Both the position numbers and the translations under genes were made by a program. Of a DNA stretch of 64,000 nucleotides, positions 46,785 through 59,086 are shown piece after piece. Source of the DNA: Branchiostoma floridae (lineage: Eukaryota > Chordata > Leptocardii > Amphioxiformes > Branchiostomatidae); contig NC_049989.1 in the NCBI RefSeq assembly GCF_000003815.2, forward strand, positions 7,588,195-7,652,194, given 5' to 3'. Numbering within the stretch: the first letter of the stretch is position 1; each line of letters starts with the position of its first letter. Below the pieces are notes generated by a model. The model ran no database searches. It worked only from the letters and a program-made list of their open reading frames with translations, and was not told the DNA's origin.

Positions 46785-49722
46785 TATTCAACGTGGGCAG
46801 CTGTTACCTACATTGACCTATTCATTCCCGACCGTCAATCATAAAATATGCATGTACGTAATACACCTTGGTGTAAAAATGTGAACTGTAATCCCCAGGG
46901 TTCATAGGGTGCCGGCAGAGTGACATCAATCACAATAGACCGCACATGTTACTAGAAAAAATCTCTCTGTACAGATTTTTAAAAGAAAAAATCGTAATGG
47001 AGGTATATTTGATTTTGAACACATATTTACTGTATATGAACTCATAGCTGTTTGTGGTGAATGTGAAATTAGGCTCGGATGTGAGTCTGGCCCATTGTTG
47101 ATGTCCGTGCAATTGTGTGGAAAGTAGATGGCACAGCAGCCAGTAGAAGGTACGCTGGGTACTAGACTATTTTGTACCGGCTTAGCTCTAACGCTCATGG
47201 AAACATTCCGGTTGGGATGACTGACTAGTGCGGCCCTTCTACCTCCTGGAAATGTTTCTAACAAGAAAAAGAGATTTCAATTTTTCTCGTTTTTACGGAA
47301 AAAACAAACTTGGAAGGGAAACCATAGGATGGCCAAACCAAGGAGGTCCGTATTCTAAACCTCTTCGTCCGAACAAAAATCAAAGCAATAGATCTTGTGA
47401 TTTTTTGTCACGCGATATTTGACAAGATCTCTCATTTCCTTCCATCTGATACGGCTCCATTGGGTAAAATGGGTAAAAACAGCCATCCTTGAATATCTGT
47501 CAAAACCTTGCTGTTAAAAACATGGTTTCTTGATAGCTGTGTATATGTATGTACCATGCAGTGAATGAAAGGACTTAGGTGCAGTCATAGTTAAACTTTC
47601 CACAGTGAGATTTTTGGACCATCAACAGGAAATATACATTGTATAAATCGTGATAAAATACAGAAATTTGACATACTTAGTATCGTCTGACAACAATGCG
47701 TTCTGTCATACACGTAAATAAAACAAATTAATGTGTACCTGAATGCACCTGCTCCTAGAGCTACAGTCATTAAGCACAGAACGTAGAAGTACCGAATTTG
47801 TAGTGTAGATCTGCTAATTTTGGACAGTGTTGTAAATTGAAACCAGTTTTGTATTTTATGGATGCTGCTGTTAGTTTCTCAGCACGCCACCCTTGCCATT
47901 ACAGTTGAAACCATTACACGTCAGTCAGGAATGTCAAAGATTCATGTCAATCATATATGGGTTGAACCATCTAAAATATGTGCGACAAAAGGGGAAGTAT
48001 TCCTATGTTAGCTCACAGACAGCCTTTAAATGGCGACTATTGTGAGAGGTTACCATGATGTTTAATAAATGCCAGTATTATTTCGGTACCTTACAAATAA
48101 AGAATGATGTAAGATGACTATGATGTCATTGTGTTTGTGAAATGAGTTCTGTAGCTTAGCGCTCTCGTTCCCATGGGGGCATGCATCGTACATGAGTCAT
48201 GTCATCAAGGGGTTACAAAAGTACCGCTGACTTCATGGATCATCCTGTCAAATTTGCGCTTGCCCTTTTGATCAGAAACGAGAGATACAAATCTAAAGTG
48301 ATTCTTGAAACATTACCTTGCAAATTGCATTGTCGTGAATTGATTTCTCATATCCCAAAATGCAGCCCAAACTCTCCCGATCGCCCTGAACCCTAAATGG
48401 GATTCATTGCAACACAACCCTATTAAACAGAACTGAAAGGTCACGGTGGGGCACTGGTTCATTGAATCAGGAAGGACGGTTTATTTGATAAACTTGGTAA
48501 GCTAAAAGCGTGGAAGCTTTCTGAAATCTAATAAGGGGTTAACATGGAGATGGATTATTGTTAACACGCCTCCCTCTTGGTGGGACGTCGCGTAACGTTC
48601 CATTATCAGAGGACACGGGGTCTCGCTGTGGTCCTATTTCAATATAATAAAGAAATCTGTTTTCCTTGGTCACAGGGGTTTATCATTGTGTCAGGAGTGG
48701 GGCTTTGGGTGATTGAAAGAAGCGTGCAGGTTTTGGAGGTCAGTAGGAGAAGCAGGAAAGGTCATATATGATGATGAGGTCAGGGCTCAGGTCACGGGGC
48801 TGTAGGATTTTTCATGTCCCGCAGTAAGTTGATTATAAAGGTGGTACATTATCTTGCAACACAAGCTCCTATGGGTTATGTGTGAGAGGATAGGAACGTA
48901 TATTTGTGTTTTTTTCATAATTTTCATATTTTTTCCATGTTGAGTTTTCCATGTATTATATATTTTGTTATGTGATTTTCACGAAACGCCAGTTTGTCTG
49001 GCTCAATCATCCCAACCGCGAAATCAAATTTTCTTGTACAGTTTCATAGACTTTTTCATCACAATTCTAGGCCTAATCACAATTCTAACTTGGCTAAAAC
49101 AAATTCCACAATATGTATTCTATCTCTATGTATCCTAATGTTACAACGTAACAATGATTGATAATATAATAAAAATCTGTTGATAAGGACATGTTAGATA
49201 GTCACGTGTTCGTAACAGGATTACTTCTAACCCCCATGGATTTTACTTCTCCGTCTTCCCGGCATGATAAAACTAATCAGTTATCACTGGTACGGTGCTG
49301 TGTCGCTGTACGAGGAATCTACTTAAAATACATGTGGAAATAAGCGACATTTGGCTATGTTACTAATCTGTCATTGTCAAACATGTCAAAGTCTAATGTC
49401 AAACATCCTTCCGAGGCGATGTAGACAGATTATGAGCAGTTTTCTGTAATGAAAAACCACCGACCGACTTCAGCAGGGGTGTTTTGGTGCAGGACATGAC
49501 TCAATTAGATTTGTCGAGTGTTCCCCGATGTCAGTTCACCAAAACTTCATGTTAACAAAATACTAGTAATCGCTTCTGTAATACTATAACATATCGTAAA
49601 TGCCCAACTTTTGAACACGAAACAGTCAAGATGCACATCACACACGTTTCAAGCTTAAATATAGTGATAGAAATAAACTTTAAATTGAACAACAATTCTA
49701 GGAACTTGCAAATGTCACATAC
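46785..49722. other. 3' flank of LRR-Ig gene, non-coding
   Basis: No further gene seen. Candidate AATAAA signals at 47717, 48064 and 48096 could serve the LRR-Ig transcript, but which one is used cannot be told. Confidence 0.45.
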
Positions 49723-49767
49723 GAGAGAGAGTGAGAGAGAGCGAGAGAGAGAGAGAGCGAGCGCGTT

Positions 49768-49858
<91 letters not shown>

Positions 49859-49859
49859 G
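49723..49859. repeat. Compound microsatellite (GA)n-(TA)n-(TG)n
   Basis: Interrupted GA repeat at 49723-49762, pure AT repeat at about 49770-49808 and TG repeat at 49809-49859. The alternating purine-pyrimidine TG/TA tract is prone to slippage and to Z-DNA or cruciform structure. Confidence 0.95.
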
Positions 49860-52800
49860 GATTACATCACAATCTTATTGACTTGACTGCAGTGCACTGT
49901 ACCGGTAATCCTTTGACCTGACTGTACTTGACGAGGACATAGCTGTTTTCGGAGGGTTTTAGTGTGTCAGTGAATACATCAGTCTCCATACTTGTCCTTA
50001 ATTACACAGATAAGAGCGTGACTCTACAATTTAATTAGACATTACACGCCCCCTATACTGTGCTTTGAAATATAAAGACATTTGATCATACAAAATGTAT
50101 TTCTTAACAACTCTCAATTCTCCAGGGTTTTCTTTATTGACAAAGAATTGGTAAAGATGTATGGCGGTGTGTCACATAGAGGCGAGGTAATCAGGCAGTT
50201 CCGTGGCGCTGTCTGCATCTGATAAGGTTAGCTCTCTGGAAAGCCAAATTCGATATTGAACTTCCGTTATGAAACGGTGTATAACCATGCTGATGGAATT
50301 CCCTTTATTGGCTAGAATGATTGCCTAATGGTTCCAATGCGTTTATTTCTCACAGCCCTCCCCTACAATAAGATAATTATGTTTTATCAATATCATGATA
50401 TTACAATTTGCCTCCAACTGTACATCCATCCCCAATGAAGAATGGCAAAGCAACCCTAAAATCATAACGAATAGCGTCATAATATCCGCAAGACTCACTT
50501 GAATTTACACAATAACCACAGCTGAAACGCTACCGTCAGAAAATATGTTATCGATAGTATCAGCAATATGGCAGTCTGAAATTTGACAAGGTCCAATCCT
50601 ACCCTATGTTCTCTGTAGCTGTATCTATATCTGTATAGCCAGTAAAAACACCCTTCGTCATAATATACTAGATCTAGATTCAGTAAAGAATGTTTCCAGT
50701 ACTAATGACCACCACTGATGACTTGTGATGAAACGTTTTGGAAGACGGTGGATTGTCTAATTTTTGAGCGGTAGATCTCAGGGCAGGTTTGTGGTGTACA
50801 GGTAAGTGGTGTAGGTTTGGGCCCCCAAGCGGCTTCTTTGGAACAGCAGGAGCCGGTTGATCTTCAGACTTCGAAATAACTCTAGAAGGGGTTGACGGAT
50901 CGTCGTGAGTTTGGACAACGTTAGATAGCTTAAGTCATGTTTGTTATAAACGGAGAGAGTTTCGCAAATGATATGTTTAGCATTTAAATTAGCAATCATG
51001 CTGTAAAATATTGTATAATGTGATTTTAGGTCTACGGTAAAGTCAGCGCGGCGACTAGTCACAACATGACAAATACATGCCTAGTATAAACTCATTAAAG
51101 CTGTGCATGGGTATTCATACCCCACAGCAACACGGAAGAATATCACGGCAGGTGTCTACATTAACTCAGAAGCTGTCTTGAATAAAGTAAGTCTTTCCAT
51201 GCATGTGTCGATGTAAAGTAGTGAGAGTGTATAGTGAAGGTTTCGACATTTTACCACTGATACCCCCTCCCCCATATGGGGCAATACCCAAGTTTTCTGC
51301 CGGGAGATAGCTTTTGTAGTTTGTACTTTCTTCAGTTTTCAACATCGTATACTTAATCTTGACATCAAAGACTGAATGTCTTTTTTTGTAGAGGTACGAA
51401 ATTACACGTTATTTTACTCGATTGGTCCTCCATGTTAAATCCATGTCTTTCATTTCACTTCAACTCCCACGTAGGATTCCTCTTTCAAGTAGATAAAGTA
51501 CATAATGAGTCCTTTCATATATTTCTGCACACTTTCCGCCCTTTAATTTTGGTGTTTTAGAGATTTATCCCTGAACTTTTCCCAGCAGAATAGCTCCGGG
51601 CCGAACTTCACCGAATTGCGAGCTCTCGTTTGATAATGACGTCATCCATCATGGATGCGCCTCACAAGTCTCATCCCTCCCTCTTCCGTCTCCTTTTCAC
51701 CAAACGCTGCGTGAATGACGACCAAGGTGATCCTGAAAGGAATAATCCCTAATCTTAATGGATGATAATAATCATATCATCTATTTATGTGCCGGGCTCT
51801 ACTTAATCATTGTCGGTTTCATATGCATTCGGCGCACTTAAGTGTATTGAATATTGACGCACATGCAATGTTAATCTATTTTGCAAATGTACACGGATTT
51901 CTTATGGGACCACGTTGGATGTCACTGACAGTATAAAGAACCGCGTAAATCAATTTGTGAAAAAATAACGCCATATATTTCGAAATTAAGTGTGTTATGG
52001 AACACCAAACTTCGCTCTATGTTATTCTAAGCTTCTGCGTTACGTGCATAAATGAATAATGTTCTTATATACTTAGTAATCCACTGCGAGTTGCTGTCTT
52101 TCAGACGTTTCCATCCGATAACGAAGTATATGTCCCGGGAGAATTGAAGCTAATTGTGCATTCTGAACACCTTAAGAAGGATTAGAGAGAAGATATGGAA
52201 TCCCTAGAGGGGGCTCCGATTAGTGGGAAATTATAGACGTATTTGGCCGATGAGGGAGAAACAAGGAATTAGAGAATTTAGAGGAAATTAAGTACTGTAA
52301 TATGGCTTAGTTAATGTAATTCACGTTTTTCGCTCTATAGTATTTTTATATTTGCGTCACTATATACAAACATACTATGGCGAAGTCTATCTGATGTACT
52401 GAGTGCCGCACTGATCTTGATTTCATATTGATGACAGCCGCACGTGCGTCGAATTTCGACAGTTTGAAAAAGAAAAAGAGAAATTTTGATATGTTGTTAC
52501 ATCATCTTCTGAAACAGGATAGCATAACGAAGGACATTATATGTAATAACGAAGCTAGTTCCCGAAAGAACAATAACTACGTGGATACACAATACATGTA
52601 GGTGGCGCTTTCAGAGGCTGCCAAGGTTTTATCTAGGCTCCTTGAATTGTGCGACGTCCATCGACCGACCCTTTGTATACCAACTAGTTTTTTTAAGTCT
52701 TGAAGGGAATGCTACATGTACGTTAGGGCGTCTGTACCTGTTTGGAAAGGTCTTCACAGGCTACAATCCGAATGAGTCCCAAATGTCTTCACATTTTCAC

Positions 52801-53124
52801 AAGTCTTCCCATCATTCACAAGTCGGGACAATATGCTCTATAGTAGCCTCCTCTGCAGTACTGCTTCAGGACCGCCTACAGAAAAGTGGCTAAAACCAAG
52901 GAGGTTAAAAAAACGAACGTCAAGTTGCCAATATTTCTAGCGTGCTGCTATGTCATTATTGTTCATTCAACCGTCATTAGCAGGATCATCAACACATGTG
53001 AATGAGGACACCTAACGGTTTAAACTGTTTCTGCCGCAGTTGACTGCCGTGTTTTCTGCAATTATACTTTGAACGCTAGTCGGGGCTTTTGAGCTACCTT
53101 CTACGTACATACAGCCGTTCTAGT
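49860..53124. other. Non-coding stretch
   Basis: No gene recognised. A homeobox-site-like cluster (CCTAATCTTAATGGATGAT, then TAATAATC) lies at about 51750-51775, which could be a regulatory element, but nothing more can be supported. Confidence 0.45.
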
Positions 53125-53227
53125 TAGCCTGAGTATCATCCGTATTCTACCGGGGCTCCTTACCCCTAAAAATATTAGGGAAGTGAGTGTAAGGAGCCCC
53201 GGTAGAAATAGGATAGTACCCAGGCTA
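53125..53227. mobile_element. Palindromic MITE, TAGCCTG family
   Basis: 103 bp bounded by TAGCCTGAGTATCATCC and GGATAGTACCCAGGCTA, with a long inner inverted match (CTACCGGGGCTCCTTAC against GTAAGGAGCCCCGGTAG). Flanks GTTCTAGT and GTTCTCGT are near-matching and could be a decayed 8-bp target duplication. Confidence 0.7.
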
Positions 53228-54209
53228 TGTTCTCGTATCTTCGCACTAACTTTTGTAACCTACAAGCAAATACGGAAGCTGCTAACTATAGAATCAAAGG
53301 CTTCCAAAAAAGCGAAACCGGCCTACCAGAATATAGCTCCGGAAGCCATACACGCTCCCAGGCCGACTTCATTCCTACCGTAGGATCTGCTTTGAGATTC
53401 TAACTTTTGGGCATTGGGCCCATGTTCTGGCGTTATTAGAAATCCTGTTGACGATTCACACAGATACTGAGCAACAATGAAGCAAGTATGATGTATTGAT
53501 GTAATCCGCTCCTCAGTTAAAAAATCCCACTTACTAGTGAATTTATCATGTTTCCCTTTGCTTTATTTTTTACACAGGAAATCAACCCATCCCCACAGTC
53601 ACAAGGCAAGAGACAAAATTGAAATCTTATAACATTTGGCATCTCTTGATAAACAATTCGACTAAGATATTGAGCGTTAAAAGTTGCTAGAGATTGAAGT
53701 GCGGTGCGTTCTTTCAGATGAGCATTCCACGAACATGCGATGGTCACAAGTGGCAGATACCGTCCCGTTATCTTGGAAGTAAATACTGCCACGTGGATGC
53801 CTTTCTAGATCTTTCCCTTTTCGACTTGGCAAGTTACCATTGGTGAGAGGGTCGTCCCCACTGGAATCTCGGAAAAGTCTACTGCAAAAGATGGGACAAC
53901 CATATATATAAAATTTAATACAGAATATATTTAGCATAAATTTCAAAGAACAGTTCATTATACAAATATGTTTTTGTACTGTAGATTTTAAAAGAGTTAA
54001 AAACTTTACAATATTCCATTGTGTTGTTAAATGTTTTGCCTCAACACATGACACCCCTGCAAGTTTTTCACTTGGACTAGTCTTGAATCTTGAGAGGTCA
54101 CATTTCACTACCGGCAACAGCGCGTACCGCCTGTGAAGTCCAGACGGCGTCTGTTCGGAAGACAGCTGACACAGTCACCACGTCCTCTCTCAACCCGAAG
54201 TTCTACAAA
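53228..54209. other. Upstream region of MYDGF cassette A
   Basis: No coding feature recognised. It should contain the promoter and 5' UTR; an in-frame ATG at 54090 would add 40 residues that do not look like a signal peptide. Confidence 0.45.
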
Positions 54210-57200
54210 ATGGCGCGTTTCTTCACGTTCTGTGTCCTTCTCTCCTTCATGATCTGCCTAACGGTCTCTAAGTCGGCTAAGAAGAACAAAGACCCTGAGT
54301 TCGAGGCCTTCAAGAAAGAAAATAAGAAGGAGAAGTGGAGTCACGTGGAGGAGGGCCTTCACGCCGAAGCTTTCGACCTCATCGCTTCTGGGGAGACTTT
54401 GACGTTTGAGAGAAAGTTGGTAAGAGTCTGCTTCACCCTAGGAACATATCTGTGTAATATGTAGTCGTAACACTCTTTTCAACGCGACGAACTGTGTGTT
54501 GTGTTGTGATTTCGGGCGCTGATATCGTGATTTGAACAGCATCATACAGAAAATTATCTGTCCATCTTGCATATTTCTTCGTATCTCGGCAAATCTCCAT
54601 AAGATGAAGACCTTCTATTTTAGTTTGAACTCAATGCATTGCCTTTCCCCTCAGAAAGAAAGGGATCCAAAGAGTATAGAAACATGTTTTTGTGGCACTG
54701 GTTGAGGTTTCTGGATTCTTCCGGCCCAGTTTGCAACCCTGAAACGTCTGGAAGTTATTTGTTGACATTTGCATCCCGCGTCCCATTGGTGGGGAGGAGG
54801 AATTCGGGTCCTTTTCAAGGACTGGGGAAGTCAGTCGACGTGGCAGTCCCCTGGCGTGTCGGGGACGGATCATGTAATATAGGGATACAGAGGGTTGGAG
54901 GGTAATATGTGAAATAGTGGTTGCGCTTTTGGAACAACGCGTGCAGCGTGCTTCGAAACGTTTTTAGTAGAAGCTCCTTTCACCTGATTTTACATGTAAT
55001 ATCATGTTGAGAATCTTGGCGGGACTTCGCAAAATGGTTAATAGGGTTGTGAAAACCAAACATGATAAGAGTGACATGCACTTGAACCTTGAACGTGCAC
55101 ATGCGCTGCATAGTATTTATAGCAAGGACGTTACTAGCATATAGAGTCCTTGATTATAGGGATGGGTCGTTGTATCTTTGTAGAAGTACATGTACTAGTA
55201 TATGAGTTTACAAAATCATTTGCTCTGTGCTACAGTGGCTTTCAGCTGCATGTTTAAACAACGAGATAACAGACAGTGTATCACAAAAACTTGAGATTGG
55301 GTCCCTGTCCGCCAGACCCTTGCGTGATTATTCATGACTCCCCCTAATCTCTGGTGCCATCCCGTTGTGCAGTTGACACTTGGGCGATTATGCATTGTTT
55401 TCTTTCTTTTCTATCGCGTCAGGGATTTGCATGTGGGAAGAAGATCCTGTGCATTACAATGGCTGTTGCAGAACAAACTGTTTTACCTCTCAGTCAGCTG
55501 GAATCATAATGACTATAAAACAAGCAACATGCTTGGGTCACCCCTGGGTGGTGACAACATACTAATTTTATGGAAAACACATGTAACCCACATCCTCCAT
55601 TGTTATACTGTGACATTGCCATATTTCCTCAGCCAATCAGGAGCGATTACTAGTCTTTCATGCAAGTGGCAAATTCTTGATTCACGACAAAGTTATGAAT
55701 ACAGTTCGAAAGAAACAATGTACATTGTCTCGTTTTCTGTATGTTTTGGTTCCTTGTCACAACTCTATGAAAAACGTAATCCTCCTTAGCTGGCCCGACG
55801 GGAGGCTAACATAACCTTTACAATCACGAGGTTCCAAACCATTCCAAAAGGGTAATTTTAGCTATGTACTTGCGCTTAATGTCGGAAGGTTCAAGATATC
55901 TTTCAGTAGCAGGCAAAGTTGGCCAAAGAAAATATGCACGTATTTCCGCTTCTCTAACGCTGGAGTACAAGGGCCGCAGTGGCGCACAGACTTGTGTATG
56001 CCTTTATCATCACCGCCTTTTGCAATATGGAGGAACATGACGTCTGAAGTAGACTCGCACATGTTGTATGTCACTATGTGCTTGACGCGCAACGCTAGAC
56101 GCGGAACTATTAAACCAGATATTTATTTATTTATTTGTTTGGCTGTAAAATCAGCCAAGGTTACCCAACTAGCCGTTGGCTAACCTTTATTTTTATGTCA
56201 CTAGTTTGTCGATCGCAGATTCATTCATCGCAAGTCGATTTTCCCACTACCATTCATCTGTACTGTATCTGTATCTTTGACAACTTTTAACAAGTCAAAG
56301 ATTAAGAATTTTCTTGCTGTCAAGTGACTCATTAAGAATAGAATCTAGCTATGTTGTTTTTTGGTTTTACGTTTGCATATGCGCGCGCCGTCTAGTCAGT
56401 TTCCTATATCAGGTGAGGTAAATTTGATACTTGACAATGGCCTTCAGCGAACGGGATATCGCCAGGTAGACGAACACGGAAGTCGCTATTTGAATACGAG
56501 TCGTGGCTGCTTTAATACAAAAGCAGGACGCAGTCCCACCTTTTCCGTATTTGTCGTGGAGAGAAGGGGTCATCCATATGGCGGGTTTTGCGATGATTTG
56601 GTCGGCTGTTCTGACAGAGGGACGTCCTCCCAGGTTGGTATAGCCCTTCCGATCATCTGCTTTCCGTCAGTGGCTTTGCGTTTTTGTGTGTAGAAAGGAT
56701 ATAAAAACCTAAGGTACATTATACCATCAGTCCTTTGTAATATCAAGAAGCTTTGAATATTTCTAAGCTCTTACAAATGCAACAGCAGCAACAACCCAAA
56801 ACATCAAAAATACATTTGAACCGATGTTTTTTACAGACTGAAAATTTGATGATCGATTAGTGATTATTGATCTGCGATCGATGACGTTGGTTTGACCTTT
56901 GGTAGTCAAACGTTCTACCATTTGTAGTTTTGTAGTGGTTTTACTTGCTTGACTGCCAGTTTTCACTTGTCGCCCTTTAACTTGCCTCTTTGACCTTAGT
57001 ACGTTTGGTTTCCAGGATGACAAGTTCGGGTGCATCTTCACGTACGCGGTAAAACCTGGCGGAGTGCCGACTGAGGTGAGTGACGTCATGCAGAATGATG
57101 GACGGTAGACAGCAGAGATGTCACCAGATTTTATTGTTTAAAATAGAAAGTATTGTTTGCATTTCAAGGAAAACATGTTTTTTTTAGATCGAGACGAAGA

Positions 57201-58180
57201 CACAAGCTGTTGTTTAGAGTGTTTACAGATGATGACAATGGTCGAGAAAAGTTTTCTTAATGAATACCTACATGAACATGAATAAAGATAACCAAACGGC
57301 GGGTACATCTGTGGCTTTGGTAGCAGACGAGAAATGTCCATTGACGATAAACATTTTTCTTACCAGGAATGGAGACTGACCATGACAATGAGCCCCGATG
57401 CAACCGCATATTCCTGTCAGCTTAGGGTAGAAAGGTAACGCATGTCTTTTTCTCTTGAACTATCACGGCTTTTGTACAACAATAAGACTTTTCCCATTGT
57501 AACAAGACTGTGTGATAGATTTTACTCACTTCCGTGTCTTCTCAGGAATGAGCAGAGGTCAGACCTGATGTTTGAGCACTTCCAGCTGAAGGTGGACGGA
57601 CATCAGCGCTACGGTTACAGTGACTGCCATGTGAGTAGATGAATTATGAACGCCTCATTGTCTTGGATGTCGATGTCTTGAAAGTAAGATAGTAGTTGAC
57701 CTAACTAAAGAATGGATTTCAATCCGTTGGTAAAGATGTTGCTATGTTTTATTGACATTTTGAGGAATTTCAGGTCGATGCTTAAATGTTGTCATGTCTC
57801 GTTGACACATATTGCGATTTTTTTCCTTACACAGAGAAGCGAGGAGGTGAGCCTGGACAAGTCTGAGTGGACTGTGGACGAGACAGCGCTGAAAGGTAAA
57901 TACCTCAGTATACAGGATATAAGGGACAACTGTTACTGACACTCCAATTATTACTGACTACACGAAGTTCTGAAGATCAAATACAAAAAAAAAATGTACT
58001 TCATAAGTTGAGATATCCCCTCACTGTTATTCAACATCAACAACATTTTTGTAGAGAAAACACTGTTTTGAGCGCTGTTTTCGTCCATTTTCAGTTTCTA
58101 GCGTCCCCGAAAAGTTTGGCGGAAAAGTGTCTGCAGTCTTCTTGGTGACGGCAATACACGTGGACCACGATGAGCTGTGA
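54210..58180 (+). CDS. MYDGF: MYDGF (myeloid-derived growth factor family), cassette A
   Basis: Six exons: 54210-54419, 57016-57075, 57367-57434, 57546-57630, 57835-57895 and 58095-58180, joined with phases 0, 0, 2, 0, 1, for a 189-residue product. The ATG at 54210 is chosen because it opens a clear signal peptide (MARFFTFCVLLSFMICLTVS). MYDGF landmarks: EAFDLIASGE, DKFGCIFTYAVKPGG, EWRLTMTMSP then AYSCQL, FEHFQLKVDG, SEWTVDETALKV, FGGKVSAVFLV and a C-terminal HDEL. The two core cysteines (76 and 107) match the disulfide pair of vertebrate MYDGF. HDEL is an ER-retrieval signal where human MYDGF has RTEL. Compared with the 173-residue human protein there is an extra Lys-rich stretch after the signal peptide. 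Known MYDGF is an ER/Golgi-resident or secreted growth factor acting on cardiac and endothelial cells; the role here is inferred only from family. Confidence 0.92.
54420..57015 (+). other. Long first intron of MYDGF A
   Basis: A 2.6-kb phase-0 intron (GTAAGA donor, TTCCAG acceptor). Short open frames inside show no similarity. A CTAGCCGTTGGCTAACC inverted motif near 56160 may be the remnant of a small element. Confidence 0.6.
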
Positions 58181-58672
58181 CGTCACAGAAGTCATCTCAA
58201 GACCATCAACGTTTTTTCTGTAGTTCTAAAAAATATGCAACAGTAATGATAATACTGGGATTTTTATTCTGGCAATCAGACTGACATGCAATCTCACAAA
58301 GTAGTGAATGTTAGGGTTAAATCTCAGAGGGAAAGAGATGGCTTCGTGTCCATTACTAAAATCACGTTACAACCTTGTATTATGTACCTATTTGTACTCC
58401 ATTACATTAGTGCATTTGCACGTTATGTCATATAGTATACGGAGCAGGTTTTGGTATAAGCAGTACTGATAGCAATATTCTTCAACAAAAAAGTGTAATT
58501 AAAGTTCTGTTTTGACTGAAAAATGTACTGAGCTGCTATGGAAGCCTGTGGAAAAAGTAACCGCATCATTGCACTGTGGAAAGATAGAACTCACTGTTAC
58601 CAGTGGATAAAACGCAAAGATGTACCGTAGTTCTGATGCACGCATGCCTTGTGAGATTACCTTGTTTCCGAC

Positions 58673-58678
58673 AATAAA
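58673..58678 (+). terminator. Polyadenylation signal for MYDGF A
   Basis: AATAAA about 490 bp after the HDEL stop, before the next cassette begins. It supports termination of a first transcript here, although read-through to cassette B is not excluded. Confidence 0.4.
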
Positions 58679-58880
58679 TGTTTGCACCTTTCTATTTGTG
58701 TGTGTTGTGCTTCTTTTATTGCCGTCATTGGTTGATGAAAAAGTACGTCGAAATTCATGTGGTCGCAAAAGCGGCGCCGACGAGAGAGTTCTACATTTTT
58801 GTCCGTAAGAATAGTTACTCATTTTCTGATCAAAATACTTGATCTACCCAAGATCTTTTTTTGTGCACCGAGATGTTAAA

Positions 58881-59008
58881 AGAACATTACACACATTTTT
58901 TTTGTCTATTTTATACATTTACAATATGCATACCAATGATTGAAAGAACATTACACACATTTTTTTGTCTATTTTATACATTTACAATATGCATACCAAT
59001 GATTGCAG
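58881..59008 (+). repeat. 64-bp tandem duplication
   Basis: Two copies of AGAACATTACACACATTTTT, continuing TTGTCTATTTTATACATTTA and CAATATGCATACCAATGATT, offset by 64 bp (58881 and 58945), just upstream of the first cassette-B exon. Confidence 0.85.
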
Positions 59009-59086
59009 TTATCGGATCGTTTTACGACCGAAAGTACAGACAAATGTTTCTTGTGCGATACTGACCTTAACATTTGTTTGTTTCAG

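Noticed and set aside
49723-49921. 96-codon frame across the compound microsatellite
   Set aside because: Its Tyr/Ile and Cys/Val runs are translations of TA and TG repeats.
58620-58808. Possible signal-peptide exon 1 for MYDGF cassette B (hydrophobic frame ending near a GTAAGA)
   Set aside because: The donor would be phase 2, incompatible with the phase-0 exon at 59087, and the family's AFD motif is absent.
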